Origin: Saitoella complicata NRRL Y-17804
Taxonomy: Eukaryota > Ascomycota > Saitoellomycetes > Saitoellales > Saitoellaceae
Assembly (NCBI RefSeq): GCF_001661265.1
Contig: NW_017566994.1
Coordinates: forward strand, 434,001-498,000
Direction of reading: 5' to 3'
Length of the DNA: 64,000 nucleotides
In this document: one piece after another, positions 11,537-22,535 of the stretch
Layout of the letters: each line of letters opens with the position of its first letter
Numbering within the stretch: position 1 is the first letter of the stretch
Translations under genes and position numbers: made by a program
Notes under the pieces: generated by a model
Told to the model about the DNA's origin: nothing
Databases searched by the model: none
The model's input: the letters and a program-made list of their open reading frames with translations, nothing else

Positions 11537-13628
11537 TTACTCCGGCGGCGGCGTAACGGGCGGAGTGACAACCCCAAGTCTCTCCCCATTCGGTCCCCAC
11601 CTCAACTTCTGCACATGTCCATCACCGTGCGCATGACGAGCATGATACTGCTGCCCCTCCTCAACACTCTCATTCAAACTCAACTGATCAACCCCAACAT
11701 CCCCTTCGTGCTCTTCTTCTGTGCTGTGTTCTTCGAGATGTCCCTGATGCGCAATACACTCCAGATACTTCTTTCCCCTCACAAACTTCGGCACCGAATC
11801 AACTGCCATCAATTTAAACACCTCATTCTTGGCCCTCTCGTACAACTCCAACACCTCCTCCAACACAACCTTCATATCACTATCATTCGACCCAACGGCT
11901 TTCGTCATACGCGCGGCCATGTCGAGGCGGAGTTGGTGGTTGAGGTTGAGTTCGCAGGGGGAGCCGGGGGCGAGGAAGGCGTTATAGACGCCGTAGGCCA
12001 TTGCGAGACCTTCGCGAACTGCATCGGTTGTCATTGCCTTTGGGATTCGGCGGGTGAATTCGACGACTTCGGTGTAGAAGGTGTAGTTTTCTTCGCAGAA
12101 GTTGTCTTTGAGGTGTTCTCTGAACAAACTTCTCAACGCCGGGTCCGACAAGATAGCATTCAACCGAGTGGTATTCGTCTCTCGCGACGCCGCACCGTTC
12201 CCGTTTCCATTGATGATAGACGGGCCCGAGGTCGAGGCAGTAGGCGGACGCGATCCATCAGTCGCAACCGACATCGTCGAATTCGCTCTCCTTAAATCCA
12301 TCCTTTCATTCAAAGTTCCCAACAACGCCGTCTCATCCTCATTCGTCCTCCCACTCATAGCACTAACCGCACTTCTTCCCCTCCCCCCCATACTCGGCCT
12401 CTCGACACCCAACCCGTCGTTCAACACAGCACCGCCATCCCATCCTGCAACTTTGCGCCCACGTTCGGTAAAGATGTAGATGGCTGATTTGACGCCTGAG
12501 AACGCTAACTGCTCCGTCCGCTCTTTCGGTCGGGAGGAGTCGGCAGCAAAGACGATAAGGCCATGTCGGAGGAAACTCTGCGCGATCTCCATGGCTTCTT
12601 TGGGGTGCATACACGTCGTACAATCCATCAACCACTGCATCGCCGTACGCCCCGTAAAAGAATTCTGCAACATCCTCTCACCAACACGGCGGTTCGAAGC
12701 GAGTTTAACACCCGTCATGCCGTCGCTATATTCGAGGATGGAGTCGTTATCCGATTGCGAGGTCGATGATTTAGCGTTCGGTGTGCGGCCCGCGAAACGG
12801 CGGAATACGACTTCGGCCATCGTTTTGTCGCCGGGGATGGTGTCAGAGTCGATATCGCGCTCGAGGATGAAGAGTTGCATGGTGTTGAAGGGAGAAGAAA
12901 TGAGACGTGCGACGTTATCAGAGATCACACCATTACGGTTCGAAAAGCGCTCAAGCACAATGATCCCTTTCGGCGTAAGTTTCCACAAACACTTATCCTT
13001 GAAGCTCGTCTGGTCTTTATCCGTTGCGCTTTCGAAAAGACGGGCATCCATGTAGCGTTGGCATACATCCTTAGCCATCTCGGCTGCCATGGAGAATGTG
13101 GTTGTCGTTGTTGTCGTTACGACGCGGGAGGGGTCTTTAGGGTCTGGCATGCGGTTTGATTGGGAGAACTTGAGGTTACCGAGGTTTGTGACGGCTTCTT
13201 CGGTGGTGAAGGTGAATGGATACGACTTGAAGCGGTAGCGGTGTGTCGTGAGCGGCAAACTGACCATGAGCGTGGAGAAAAGGTCCTTGAAGTCCTACCC
13301 CGACAATTAGTAAAAAAGGAGTAAAAGTACCGGGATGTATGCACACCCTCGTGAACGGCCTGCCGTCCGGAGTGGTCTTCATCAACCTCGAACTCGACTG
13401 ATGCATCTTGTTCTCACTCGAAGAACTCTTCTGCTGGTTCGGATTGAAGGCAGTCCTCGTGGGGTTGAGGATCTCGTTTTGCAGAGCAGCAGACGGCATG
13501 ATTACGGATGTTGCTGCTGCAGTGCTAGTTGGAAGGTCGACTCTATTTTGGGCGTGAGTCCTTTGTTCTTGCACCCTTTGAACTTTGGAGTACTGCAGCT
13601 GTCGAGTCGGAGCAGCGAGTGCGGGCAA
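11537..13628 (-). CDS. flbA: FlbA-type regulator of G-protein signalling (DEP + RGS)
   Basis: GTPase-activating protein for heterotrimeric G-alpha subunits. Exon 1 is 13628-13347, the intron 13346-13295 (52 bp) and exon 2 13294-11537; 679 aa if the start is 13628, 636 aa from the alternative ATG at 13499. The region DGRPFTR/DFKDLFSTLMVSLP across the junction, followed by NLGNLKFSQSNRMPDPKDPS, is highly conserved in FlbA proteins. DEP-like modules follow (one with NSFTGRTAMQWLMDCTTCMH). The RGS domain lies at about 458-590, with LRSLFREHLKDNFCEENYTF and PCELNLNHQLRLDMAARMTK. In filamentous ascomycetes FlbA dampens vegetative growth signalling to allow conidiation; that role here is inferred from orthology. 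Confidence 0.92.
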
Positions 13629-14249
13629 GTTGAATGAGCTCGCGTGGCAGGGCTTGCTTTATGTTTGAGTGATGGCTGACAGGGGGCGCGAAGCTGAGTA
13701 GAACGCCGGCTCTCGGCACGGCAGGCACCCCTTTGTACGTGATGCGAGACGCAGAAGCTTACGGAGGGGGGGGAGGGGGAGCAGTCTACCTCTTACAGCA
13801 ACAGCAACCGGCGATTCACAGCCCTCCTACATGACCCCTCTACGATCGCTGGCAGCAGGATCACGACTCTCATCATCGCACACCTTCCTAATGCGGAAAT
13901 GACTTGGGTTCCATCCGCACACGCCCCGACGCCCACGTGAAAACTTCTTTGCGGGAAATGGGCTCCTTCCACGCGTGGCACATTGCCCATCCCGCCCGCA
14001 GTGCGCAGTGCGCAGTGTACCTGGATGCAGAGACGCGCAGCGAGGCTGGGCCAGACATTTGATGATGCCGTGATCGAGGATAGCCCACGTTGCAAGTACA
14101 GGTTTCAAGTGTCTGCACCGTGCCCTGTGCCTCGCTTAGTCATCCTCGATCCGTGGACCCTGCTCGCTCGCTGACGCACCCATCACGTGAGCCTACGTAA
14201 CCGCGGCAATGCCGGGAATGTCCGACGGGGAAAGTACAACACCACCACG
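13629..14249. other. Divergent intergenic region, flbA and flavin-fold gene
   Basis: Long 5' region. It contains a G-run near 13761-13779 and a short GCGCAGT-like tandem at about 13998-14018. Small open frames here look like chance. Promoter function is assumed from gene order. Confidence 0.5.
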
Positions 14250-15152
14250 ATGAGCAACGAGAGTATTATGAACGGTGATCAAGAGAGACCATTGTTTGTT
14301 CATGACTGCTTCTGCTCCCCGAAACACGGCTAATGGACGAACAGGCCTGCAGAGGTGATCTCCTGCCTCAAGAATGCTCGCTACGTACGCTATTCATGAT
14401 CCTCTTCACCATATGATCCGCTGACATCTCTGACAGCTACATCTCGGCACTTCATACGAAGATATCCCCCACGTCTCCTTGGTTTGTTCGGCGTCTTTGG
14501 ACTCGTGTTCATACACGACTGACTTGACGTTGAACAGATGAACTACACCTACGTCCCCGCCGGCGAAGCCATGCCTTACGAGACGAATGATTGTGTGATC
14601 ATGACCTCAACTCGAGACACAAAGAAATTCTTCAATCTTCACTTTGTTCGTGGGTTTCCTCATCTGTGCGACAAGAGCTAACAGCACGAACAGAACCCAC
14701 GGGTATCTCTCCTCGTCCATGACTGGACAACAACCCGTCAATCACTGGCCGGCCCCTCCTCCCCGGGATCTACCTCAGACGCCCACTCCTCCCTTGCCTC
14801 TCTCCTCCTAAACTTAAACGCCGCCGCCCTCTCCTCCATCTCCGCAACCCTCAACGGCCGTGCCGAGATCCTAACCAACACCGCCGCCGCCGATTTCTTC
14901 AAACAGAAACACTCGGCCGCGAACCCAGGAAGTGGGAGTCAGTGTTATATTGAGGGTGATGTGGCTGTGATTAAGGTGCGCATTGAGAGTGCGAGGATTG
15001 TGGCGGATGGTGGGGGAGATCGCGTGGAGAAGTGGAGGGTGGATGGGATGGAGGGAACGCCGAGGGTGAATGTCACGGAGGAGGCGGCGAGTGCTGCTGG
15101 GAGGGGATCGAATGTGGGACACAATGTGAGGGCGACCGAGGATGGGGTGTGA
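14250..15152 (+). CDS. Pyridoxamine-5'-phosphate-oxidase-fold (FMN-binding) protein
   Basis: Split-barrel flavin-fold protein of 231 aa in five exons: 14250-14293, 14345-14384, 14437-14481, 14538-14645 and 14694-15152. The four introns are 48-56 bp. The join gives LPAEVISCLKNARYLHLGTS followed by PHVSLMNYTYVPAGEAM and TSTRDTKKFFNLHFNPRVSL. These are the hallmarks of the small fungal PNPOx-like family that includes yeast YLR456W and YPR172W. The family is annotated as putative pyridoxine-phosphate oxidase, but the activity is not well established. The first join (a 2-nt remainder plus 1 nt) is the only one that opens the frame, so it is firm. The C-terminal tail is Gly/Ala-rich and less conserved. 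Confidence 0.82.
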
Positions 15153-15514
15153 TGAAGGCACGGCAGAGTGGCAGCGTGGAGGCAGTGTACGATAAGAAAT
15201 GAATGTTTGATCTGATCCCCTCCGTCGGCTCCTTATCAGCAGCTGCAGGTCCCCCCAGGCACGCCCCTGCGCCCCGCCCCGATACGAACGGCGTATGCGA
15301 CCCCCATTGTGTCATGCCCGCCCCGCCATGTCGACGTGTTGTTGGGGGTACCGTACAGCGTGAGGGTTCAGGGGGTACCACACCACCAACAACAACAATC
15401 TCAATCGCATTCACCCGAACACGTCGCGCATACATCCCCGTCTTTTCCTTCCTACGAACGAACATTCTCTATCTATCTCAACGGCGCGTCGCATACAGTC
15501 GCTTACCAATTGCA
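15153..15514. other. Intergenic region
   Basis: 3' flank of the flavin-fold gene and 5' leader of the next gene. A plus-strand frame is open from 15203 into the next gene, but the first family-neutral start judged best is 15515. Nothing else was recognised. Confidence 0.45.
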
Positions 15515-15907
15515 ATGGAAGACGACTACGTTATCATCCACGCCCGCGACGCTGATCCCTTCCTCTCCGCAACCTCAAAGCACATCCTCAGCGAAACCAC
15601 AGACGGGAGTGCGTCCGAACCCGATTCGGATGAGTTCACGGTTTTGAACTTGGAGAAGATGTCCTACGCTGCCGTCGCTACCATGCCCTCTCTCCCGGCG
15701 GCTGCTGGTGGCAAGAAGCTTAAGGCAAAGAGCGCGAAGAAGGCGGGTGATCGTGTTTGGACGCCGCATGTGAGGAGTGAGGAGGCGGCCGAGGAGGATG
15801 ATGATGAGGACATTGATTGGGAGGCGGAGAAGATTGCTAGAGGTCAGGAGCGGGTCAATGGACTTGTGAAGAACAAGGGAAGGAGGGGTTACGCTCCGAA
15901 GGAGTAG
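15515..15907 (+). CDS. Small acidic/basic protein of unknown function
   Basis: Single-exon 130-aa protein that I do not recognise. It starts MEDDYVIIHARDADPFLSAT and has a Lys-rich patch (GGKKLKAKSAKKAGDRVWTP). An acidic run (EEAAEEDDDEDIDWEAEKIA) and a basic C-terminus (NKGRRGYAPKE) follow. There is no signal peptide or membrane segment. The charge pattern suits a nucleic-acid or chaperone-type adaptor, but that is only an impression. The start at 15515 was chosen because upstream residues in the same frame are compositionally unlike the rest. Confidence 0.6.
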   Translation: MEDDYVIIHARDADPFLSATSKHILSETTDGSASEPDSDEFTVLNLEKMSYAAVATMPSLPAAAGGKKLKAKSAKKAGDRVWTPHVRSEEAAEEDDDEDIDWEAEKIARGQERVNGLVKNKGRRGYAPKE

Positions 15908-16100
15908 ACACTGGGCCATTAACACTGTGATGCTTTTCTTTATTGCTGTTTGATTGCTGGGAACGCGTTTGAGCGCCTTTGATACCATTGCTTGCTGGAC
16001 TGGAGCCGGGACGGATGCTGTTTTTTTCTCACTATTACGCCTGGATGGCGGTTGGTTACCCCTGATAATCTTATTCCATAACGCCTAAACTCCCAAACTC

Positions 16101-17745
16101 CTACACCTGTTCCCCGAGTGCTCCTTCTATGAAATTGGTTATCATGTCAAACGCAGCTTCACCCTGATCCCCGGGAGCCATATGCCCAGCACTACTGATC
16201 ACAGCCCGTGTTAGATGCCCGCTTCTCTTGATGTAACCATAGACTTCCTTCCCATCTGCATCACGCCAAACCTGTAAGAATATGTTATCAGTTACCGTGC
16301 CTGTACGACGATGAACAACGACTTACCTCACGCTCTGCCTTCTTGTAGCCCTCACTTCCAGACCACTGCAACTCAGACATCCACCTGTCCTGACTTACTA
16401 CCCCGTCTCTGAAGTCGAACTGTCCTTGATACAACAGGACCGGCATCTCCTCCAGAAGACGAGGGAAGAGGTGTGCAGTGCTCTTCATGATATCGGTCTT
16501 CAAGTGGTAAACGACTGCATCGTCTGTATGGAATTTGGCGCGTGAGGGGACATGAAGCTTCTCTTTGGTGCTTTCCGAGTTTAGGAAGGCGATCATGGCA
16601 GTACGGTTGTAGAAATGGTTACGTCGCCGTACATCGTACCAATTGACATGACCCTGGGAGGAACATTAGCCACCGCTGGAGACAAGAGATAGCGAATGTC
16701 TTTCACCGTAAAGTTCGAAAACGTGTCAAACATGTGCATCCTCCGGTCCAGTGCCCCAAGCAAATTCCCTTCGATGTTGAGCGCAATCGCTTCTTGTGAA
16801 ATGTTCGACAACACCTCAGCCTGAGCAGCATCGATCAAGCCCAGATAGTACGCTTGCGGGGCGTGCGTAAGAATCTGAGTGTTGGGATCAGTCCACTGGT
16901 CTCCAATAGATATGCCCTTCAGCGGGATCTTATCCTTGTCATAGATGAGATTATAGTCCAGGATTGCCGTGGCGAGCTCCGGGATGTATTTACCGCCGTA
17001 CGACTCGGACGAGAGAAAGAGTGGCGATTTCGCTGTTTCGGGGAAGTTCTTGTAGAAAGCTTGCATGAAACGGATCAAATCTGCTGATACCCCTCTTTGG
17101 CTTGCGGCGTAGCCATCCACGTAATCAGGGTCATCATCGTTCCCGGAAGTGCTCTCAACTTGCGGTCGGAAAGAGCGCTGCCTTTCCTCATCAGATGTCT
17201 GAATGTGGAGATCATTGCCATCGCCGCCCGTTCCATCCTTTAGGTATTTCCTCTCTGATGCAGTCAAGGAGACCTCACCCGGCGGATTGACATACGAATA
17301 CCCCGTCCCCACAGGATTATCCACGAACAGCAGAGAGTAGTGCTTGTTCCAGGTATTGGGATTGCGGACCAGCTCGATATCGTCGTTTATGTCGAACGGA
17401 CCGAACTCTTTAAAAAGCCCAATCATCGAAGAGCTTCCAGGTCCACCCTGAATCCATAGGATGAGTGGAGGATTGTCCACGAGAGGTTCCTCGGCAGGAA
17501 AATACCAATAGAACAAGGCGCTCTGAACACATCAGTCAGGGTACAGCATTGATTCAGTCACATGAACTCACCTCTGTGCGGCTATCGTTGCGAACGACGT
17601 GTGTGCCTGCGAAGCTCACATCCTGAACCGTGTGTCCCTCGGCAACAGGGAGGCCTTGCACGAGATGGTCCGTCTTCCAACCAGCTTCCGCAACAGTGAG
17701 AGCAACAGCAACGACCGTCAGCCCGAGAAACTTTCCCCACTTCAT
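16101..17745 (-). CDS. S10 serine carboxypeptidase, CPVL-like
   Basis: Secreted or vacuolar serine carboxypeptidase of 495 aa. Exons are 17745-17572, 17522-16707, 16653-16327 and 16271-16101; the introns are 49, 53 and 55 bp. A signal peptide is seen ([20 protein letters not shown]). The substrate motif is [20 protein letters not shown]. The catalytic Ser lies in [13 protein letters not shown], the Asp in [12 protein letters not shown] and the His in [11 protein letters not shown]. Intron 2 was placed because it joins NFT to [17 protein letters not shown] in frame; reading through gives an early stop. The sequence looks closer to the vitellogenic/CPVL group than to yeast CPY or Kex1: no C-terminal membrane anchor is visible. 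N-glycosylation sites are present (NDS, NFT). Confidence 0.9.
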
Positions 17746-18158
17746 GACCAATTGTTGTTTGTCAGGTTCTGGTAACGTAAGGCACCGGCATCGATATCGA
17801 TAACTTTAAAACAGTCTCAAAGCACGGACCTTAAAGTTCTTACGTAAAGAGCTCCAGAGGTAGAGATGAAAGGACTCCAATTCGATCGCAAAGAAGCTAA
17901 AAGCCGTCGTTGAGGAAGGTACATCTGACGTATCTTACATTCATAGCCTAGGTGTTGTTAACCCGTTTCACACATTCTTCCCCACGCACGTTCAGCAAGC
18001 TCCAAAAACTCCCAATATTGAAAGCAAAAAGAACCCTTATACGCCCCTAATTTTTGGTATCGATACCACCATTCCAATCATCCCACCAAAAGAAGAAAGA
18101 CCCAAAAACAAAATCACGAAAGCAGAAAGAACGCACTGTCCCTTTCACCAATATCCCA
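17746..18158. other. Intergenic region
   Basis: 5' flank of the carboxypeptidase and 3' flank of the bZIP gene. It is A-rich near 18080-18140. No RNA gene or repeat was recognised. Confidence 0.55.
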
Positions 18159-20102
18159 CTAAACAATACAGACATCCTCACCAGATCCAGTCGCGCTCAT
18201 TTTTTGTACCTCCTCGAGGAGGCTTTTGAAGGCGGCTTCACCGACTGCCGCTTCACCATCTAACTCCAATACTTTTTTGTTTCTAACCGCGATATCCAAG
18301 ACTGCCCAACGACTCTTACCCATGAAAGACGCTGGCCCAGCAGCATCGTTCGCAACATTTGTTTCGATAGACACATTCTCTTCCGACTCGACAGGCGACA
18401 ACATTGTAAAACTCTCACCATCAGTAGCCTTGTCGGGCAACTGACCCATGGTGACAATGACAGCTCTTCCATCACCCAGCTCCTGTTTCACTAACCCAGC
18501 CGGTAAGGCAGATTCCAACGCCTTGACACCAAACTGCTTCATCAATTGCTCCCTGCTAGCCGCCAAAAGAGCAGAGCTCGAAGGCAATGCAGGCGACAAA
18601 GCGCTCATAGCAGACGGGTGAGCGATGTTGGCAAGGATGCTACCGTGACCAGCGTGGGACGCAAAAAGAGCGAAACCGAAGAAGATGATCAAAAGAACGA
18701 CACCAGAAGTGTGGGTCTTGTGCGACTTATCCTTCTCCGTGCAAGCGCTCACAACCGCATTTTGGGTAGGTTCCTGCTGAGCCTGAGCAGCGATCTGCGC
18801 AGCCTTAATCGAACCCCTAGGCGAGAATCCAGTCGGCTTCGGCTTAGACTTCTTCGTTGCCTCACCAGCAACCGCAGACGCGATCGCAGCCTCAGTCATC
18901 TGCACATCCTCACTGATCGCTCTAACACTCTGTACATCCTCACCCTCATCCTCCAAATCATAGTCCTTGCCCATGTCGTCACCATGAGTCTTGAGACGAG
19001 CTTGGAGACGGATGACTTGGCGCTCAAGTTTACCGATTTTGCGCTTCAAGTCCAACTTCTCACGCTCGAGTTCTTCGACGGAGGTTTCGAGGCGGGCGAC
19101 GTGCTCGCGCTTGCGTTCGCGGGAGGCGAGGGCAGCAGCGCGGTTGCGCATGAGTCGATCTTGACGCTTTTGAGCAGCGAGTGCGCCGGGGTCCATGTTG
19201 GCTTCTGGGGTACCTTCCATTGGAAGAGCCGCAGAGATCTCGGATGGCTCCTGCTTAGGAATAGCAGGCGCGGCCATCTCGGCAGAAACCATAACACCGG
19301 GAAGCGCAGCGGCAGCAGGCAAAGCGACGTTCGCCGGAGCCTGCTTGGCGCGCGAAGAGGATGCAGAAGTCGACTTCTTACGGCTGCTGGTACCGGCCTC
19401 TGACTGACGGCGCTTCTTGGAGGATTTAGCCGGAGAGCTGGCGCCGGAGGAAGAGGCAGAGGTAGACTGCTCATCGGGAAGAGACGGCGGAGCAATATTG
19501 GCAAGGGAGCCTGTGAAAATCGGAGAAATTTGGCGTCCGGACAAATCGAGAGCGCCAGCAGCAGCGACCGCAGCAGCGGCGGCTTCCGCGCTCAAATGAT
19601 CCCTCTGAGCATCCGTAATCGGAAGTCCAACCTGAGGAGCTATCGCGATTGGCATTGCGGGCGCACCGGCAACCGGCGCTCCCGCAAACATGCCAAAATC
19701 AGCCGCAACCCCACTCGGCTCCCTCTTCATCGCGCGCATAACATCCACCTGCTGATGAGGTCCGGATCCATTGGCCATATGGAACATACTGATATCCAAA
19801 TGATCCAATCCCTCCCTCAACACACTCAACCCATCCCAACTCTTCGGCCCAGGAAACGAGTCCATCATATCAAAGTCGCCAGACTCGTTTTTGATCATAC
19901 TCCCAGACATACTCTCAGACGCAGAGGATGGAGACGCCGATCCGTCCATTCCAGGTATGTCATGGAGATCCTCATTGCTCATATCTGGCCCAATAAAGTC
20001 TGGATTGAGGAAAGAGAGAAGATCCTCACTTCCAGATGGAGCGAACTCGTTCTGTGAGGACTGAACGAGACTGGCGGCCTCCTGGAAATCGGACATGGAC
20101 AT
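18159..20102 (-). CDS. bZIP transcription factor with a C-terminal transmembrane segment
   Basis: Intronless 647-aa bZIP protein. The acidic, Ser-rich N-terminal half suggests an activation domain. The basic region is QKRQDRLMRNRAAALASRER (311-330), followed by a leucine zipper to about 372 (LETSVEELEREKLDLKRKIG onward). A hydrophobic segment, SGVVLLIIFFGFALFASHAG, lies at 466-485, followed by about 160 residues. A bZIP followed by one membrane segment is the layout of ATF6/CREB3 proteins, which are held in the ER or Golgi and released by proteolysis. In fungi similar proteins have been labelled LziP. Membrane anchoring and regulated cleavage are inferred. No intron resembling the HAC1/XBP1 unconventional type was seen. 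Confidence 0.82.
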   Translation of the reverse strand: MSMSDFQEAASLVQSSQNEFAPSGSEDLLSFLNPDFIGPDMSNEDLHDIPGMDGSASPSSASESMSGSMIKNESGDFDMMDSFPGPKSWDGLSVLREGLDHLDISMFHMANGSGPHQQVDVMRAMKREPSGVAADFGMFAGAPVAGAPAMPIAIAPQVGLPITDAQRDHLSAEAAAAAVAAAGALDLSGRQISPIFTGSLANIAPPSLPDEQSTSASSSGASSPAKSSKKRRQSEAGTSSRKKSTSASSSRAKQAPANVALPAAAALPGVMVSAEMAAPAIPKQEPSEISAALPMEGTPEANMDPGALAAQKRQDRLMRNRAAALASRERKREHVARLETSVEELEREKLDLKRKIGKLERQVIRLQARLKTHGDDMGKDYDLEDEGEDVQSVRAISEDVQMTEAAIASAVAGEATKKSKPKPTGFSPRGSIKAAQIAAQAQQEPTQNAVVSACTEKDKSHKTHTSGVVLLIIFFGFALFASHAGHGSILANIAHPSAMSALSPALPSSSALLAASREQLMKQFGVKALESALPAGLVKQELGDGRAVIVTMGQLPDKATDGESFTMLSPVESEENVSIETNVANDAAGPASFMGKSRWAVLDIAVRNKKVLELDGEAAVGEAAFKSLLEEVQKMSATGSGEDVCIV

Positions 20103-20427
20103 TGGGCGGTAGAGGTGAGTTCTTGCGATTGCGGAAGTCAGAGAGAACGGGAATCGGTGGACTGAACAGAGAACGACTCAATTGGCGATTGCCTGAGTTA
20201 GTGGACGGATATATAGTGAATTGGGTCTTGTTGAGGAGAGGTTGTTTGTTAAGGCGGCCGCGGGGTGGTACGGTAATAGGGCTCTAGTGGCTTGGCCCAG
20301 GGGTGCCGGTCTCGACAACTGGAGCAGAGATAGGGCGCGGCTCGCATTCCGTCGAATCAGGGCACACGCACGACCATTACGTTTGTGGAGCTGTTTACCA
20401 AAAATAGATACGAATAGCTTTGTTTCA
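20103..20427. other. Intergenic region between bZIP and CCCH genes
   Basis: 5' leader and promoter of the bZIP gene plus the 3' flank of the CCCH gene. Apart from the TATA-like site nothing was recognised; the plus-strand open frame here is antisense. Confidence 0.5.
20210..20215 (-). promoter_or_regulatory. Possible TATA box of the bZIP gene
   Basis: TATATA within ACTATATATCC on the minus strand, about 108 bp upstream of the bZIP start codon. Confidence 0.3.
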
Positions 20428-21945
20428 TTAAAAACGAATGAAATCTTCGTTGCTTTTGAACTGTGTCTCGTTCTCCTCGTGCATTTCCCAATCCTCCGCA
20501 TCATCCGAATCAAAGTCCTCATCATCATCACCCTCCTCTTCATCGTCAGTCTCCTCCTCATCACTGTCACTTCCGCTGTCCATGTCCATTACGACATTCG
20601 CATCAGCAGCAGCAGCAGCAGCAGCAGCCCGCTTCTCCCTCGCCTCCTCCCTCTTCTTCTTCCTCCCCGCATGATCAATATGTGGCAACTTGCACTTCAC
20701 ATTCGAGCAGGTTCCCTTTTCCGCAAATTCCGGGCACTCTTTGACATGCTTCTCCTTGCAGTCCGCTCCTTTCTCGCAATACCCAAGCACGGCAAAATCA
20801 GGACATACAGGCGCAGTCGGACTCACTCTAACATGTGCATATTTGCAGTTATCGCCGTTTTGGCAGTAACCACGGAGGAAGTATTGGCATGTTGGAACCC
20901 TATTCGGAGTTGGTCGATGCGACAAGTCACATGCATCACCATTCGGACATGAGTCCTTCATGAACAAGGGACAGATAGCCACCTTTTCCGGATCATGAAT
21001 GTATGGACACGACAGCCCACGGCGACATTTACCTACAACAAGAGTTAGCATACGCATGCTAGCAGTACTCACGTCAGCTCAGCCATGTCTTCCAATCATT
21101 TCAAGCCAGACGCAAATGGGACAGGGTCCAAATACCGGTCCGTGTAAAGAACGTGCACAATTTGTCGACCTTCTTTAGCGATCTCTTTGCTTTCACAACC
21201 CCGTATCTCCAATAGTTCCCGCTCTTACTGCGGATAAACGTGACACCACCAACAATCGTCTTCTTCGGCAGTGCCACTCCAGGCGGTACGTCTACTCGAA
21301 TTAGCGCCCATCACACACATGAAGACATGGAACATACCTGCACTCTTCAACAACTTACTCCCATCAAGAAGTAACCTATACTTAAACCCATTGACCATAA
21401 CCTCCCTCTTCTCCGCCGTCTCGGCATTCCCTCCGAAGAACTTCTCAAGCTGGGCTCTCTCCCTCTTCTCCCTCTTCTCAGCCTTCCTCTTCTCCTTATT
21501 CACCCTCGTCTCCTCGATGGCCTTCGTCCTCGCCGTGACTTTCTTGTCATAAACGTCGGCATTGATAAGCTGCATATGTCGATCCTTTTTCTGAATCCAC
21601 TTGCCACCCGCAGCTGCTCCAGTACTCTCCTCATCTTTGGCTTTAGGCTGATTGACTACGAGCGTACGATGCCGTGAAGCAGGAGCACTACCCCGTGGCG
21701 GCGCAGGACGAGTATACGGCGTCGTCTGCTGAGACCGTGTATACGTCTTATGATGTCCAGGAGGATGAAGAGGCGGCGCAGATTGAGGTCTGTATGCGCT
21801 CCCACTCAGAGCTTCCTGTGTGCTATTCTTGTGGCGGTTGATTGCACCTATCACATTGTCAGCATACACTCCAGATATTTTGTTCGAGGGACTCACCAGC
21901 CAGCTTCGCAATCTGTTCCAATATCTTTTGATCCTCGTCTGCCAT
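20428..21945 (-). CDS. red5: Five-finger CCCH zinc-finger protein, Red5/ZC3H3-like
   Basis: Predicted 439-aa RNA-binding nuclear protein. Exons are 21945-21897, 21847-21338, 21291-21136 and 21032-20428; the introns are 49, 46 and 103 bp. The N-terminus is a short helix (MADEDQKILEQIAKLAGAIN). A basic coiled region follows, then CTFFTRTGKCRRGLSCPYIH, the first of five tandem CCCH fingers (the last ends CSNVKCKLPHIDH). Finger number and the PYIHDPEKVAICPLF linker match human ZC3H3 and fission yeast Red5, a factor linked to poly(A) tail control and exosome-mediated RNA elimination. The tail has eight alanines encoded by a CAG/CTG run, then a long acidic stretch. The last intron splits finger 1 and has a second donor inside it. 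Confidence 0.85.
20604..20627 (-). repeat. (CAG)8 / poly-alanine microsatellite inside the CCCH gene
   Basis: Eight perfect CAG units on the plus strand; on the coding strand they read GCT/CTG-type repeats and encode eight alanines between the zinc fingers and the acidic tail. Confidence 0.9.
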
Positions 21946-22151
21946 AATTCCTTATCCTTCGTAAACAAGAAGCAACAGAAAAGGCTACCTTATCCAAGTC
22001 GGTGTTGGCCACCTGCGACGGCGCCGTAATCGCTGGCCCGCCAATGCATCCCCACGTACAACCCTGCGAGGCACAGTACTGCTTACGATGGGAGAGTCCA
22101 AATTCCGGCATTTGGCGAAAACGATAGTGTAACGACGACACCCACACCGAG

Positions 22152-22535
22152 ATGGCCGGCTCGAATATGGAGATGTTTCGCGTATGTCTGCTGCTCTTGA
22201 GAGGGTGGGATCACAGCTAATGATCATGAGGGTACAGTTCGCGATGTATGTGTTCTTCCCCATCGCTTCCATGTACTACTTCGGTGATATCTCCTTCTAC
22301 AACAAATACGTCGCACATGTACATCTCAGCCTATTCCTTCCTTCTCGAAACACAGGACTAATCTGATGAACAGCTGCAACTCTGGCCAGATTCAAATCCT
22401 ATTGAGAGATTGCCGCAGGATTCGACAGATCTAAAGGAAGAGTTGGAGAAGGCACGGCAACGGCGGTTAGAGAAGAAGAAGTTCAGGGAGGCCTTTGAGG
22501 CACAGCAGGACCAGGGAGCTGCAGAGAGCTCATAA
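22152..22535 (+). CDS. PET100: Cytochrome c oxidase assembly factor Pet100
   Basis: Mitochondrial inner-membrane chaperone for complex IV assembly, 90 aa. Exons are 22152-22181, 22238-22318 and 22374-22535, with introns of 56 and 55 bp. The spliced N-terminus MAGSNMEMFRFAMYVFFPIA is the conserved Pet100 opening. The single membrane segment continues to MYYFGDISFYNKYVAH. A charged helix with basic and acidic residues (LKEELEKARQRRLEKKKFRE) fills the C-terminus. The acceptor chosen for intron 1 (GTACAG) is the only one that restores the family sequence. It is divergent from the CCCH gene, with about 206 bp between start codons. Confidence 0.88.

Noticed and set aside
13761-13779. G-rich run as a possible quadruplex regulatory element
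   Set aside because: It is a single broken G-run without four separated G-tracts, so a stable quadruplex cannot be argued.
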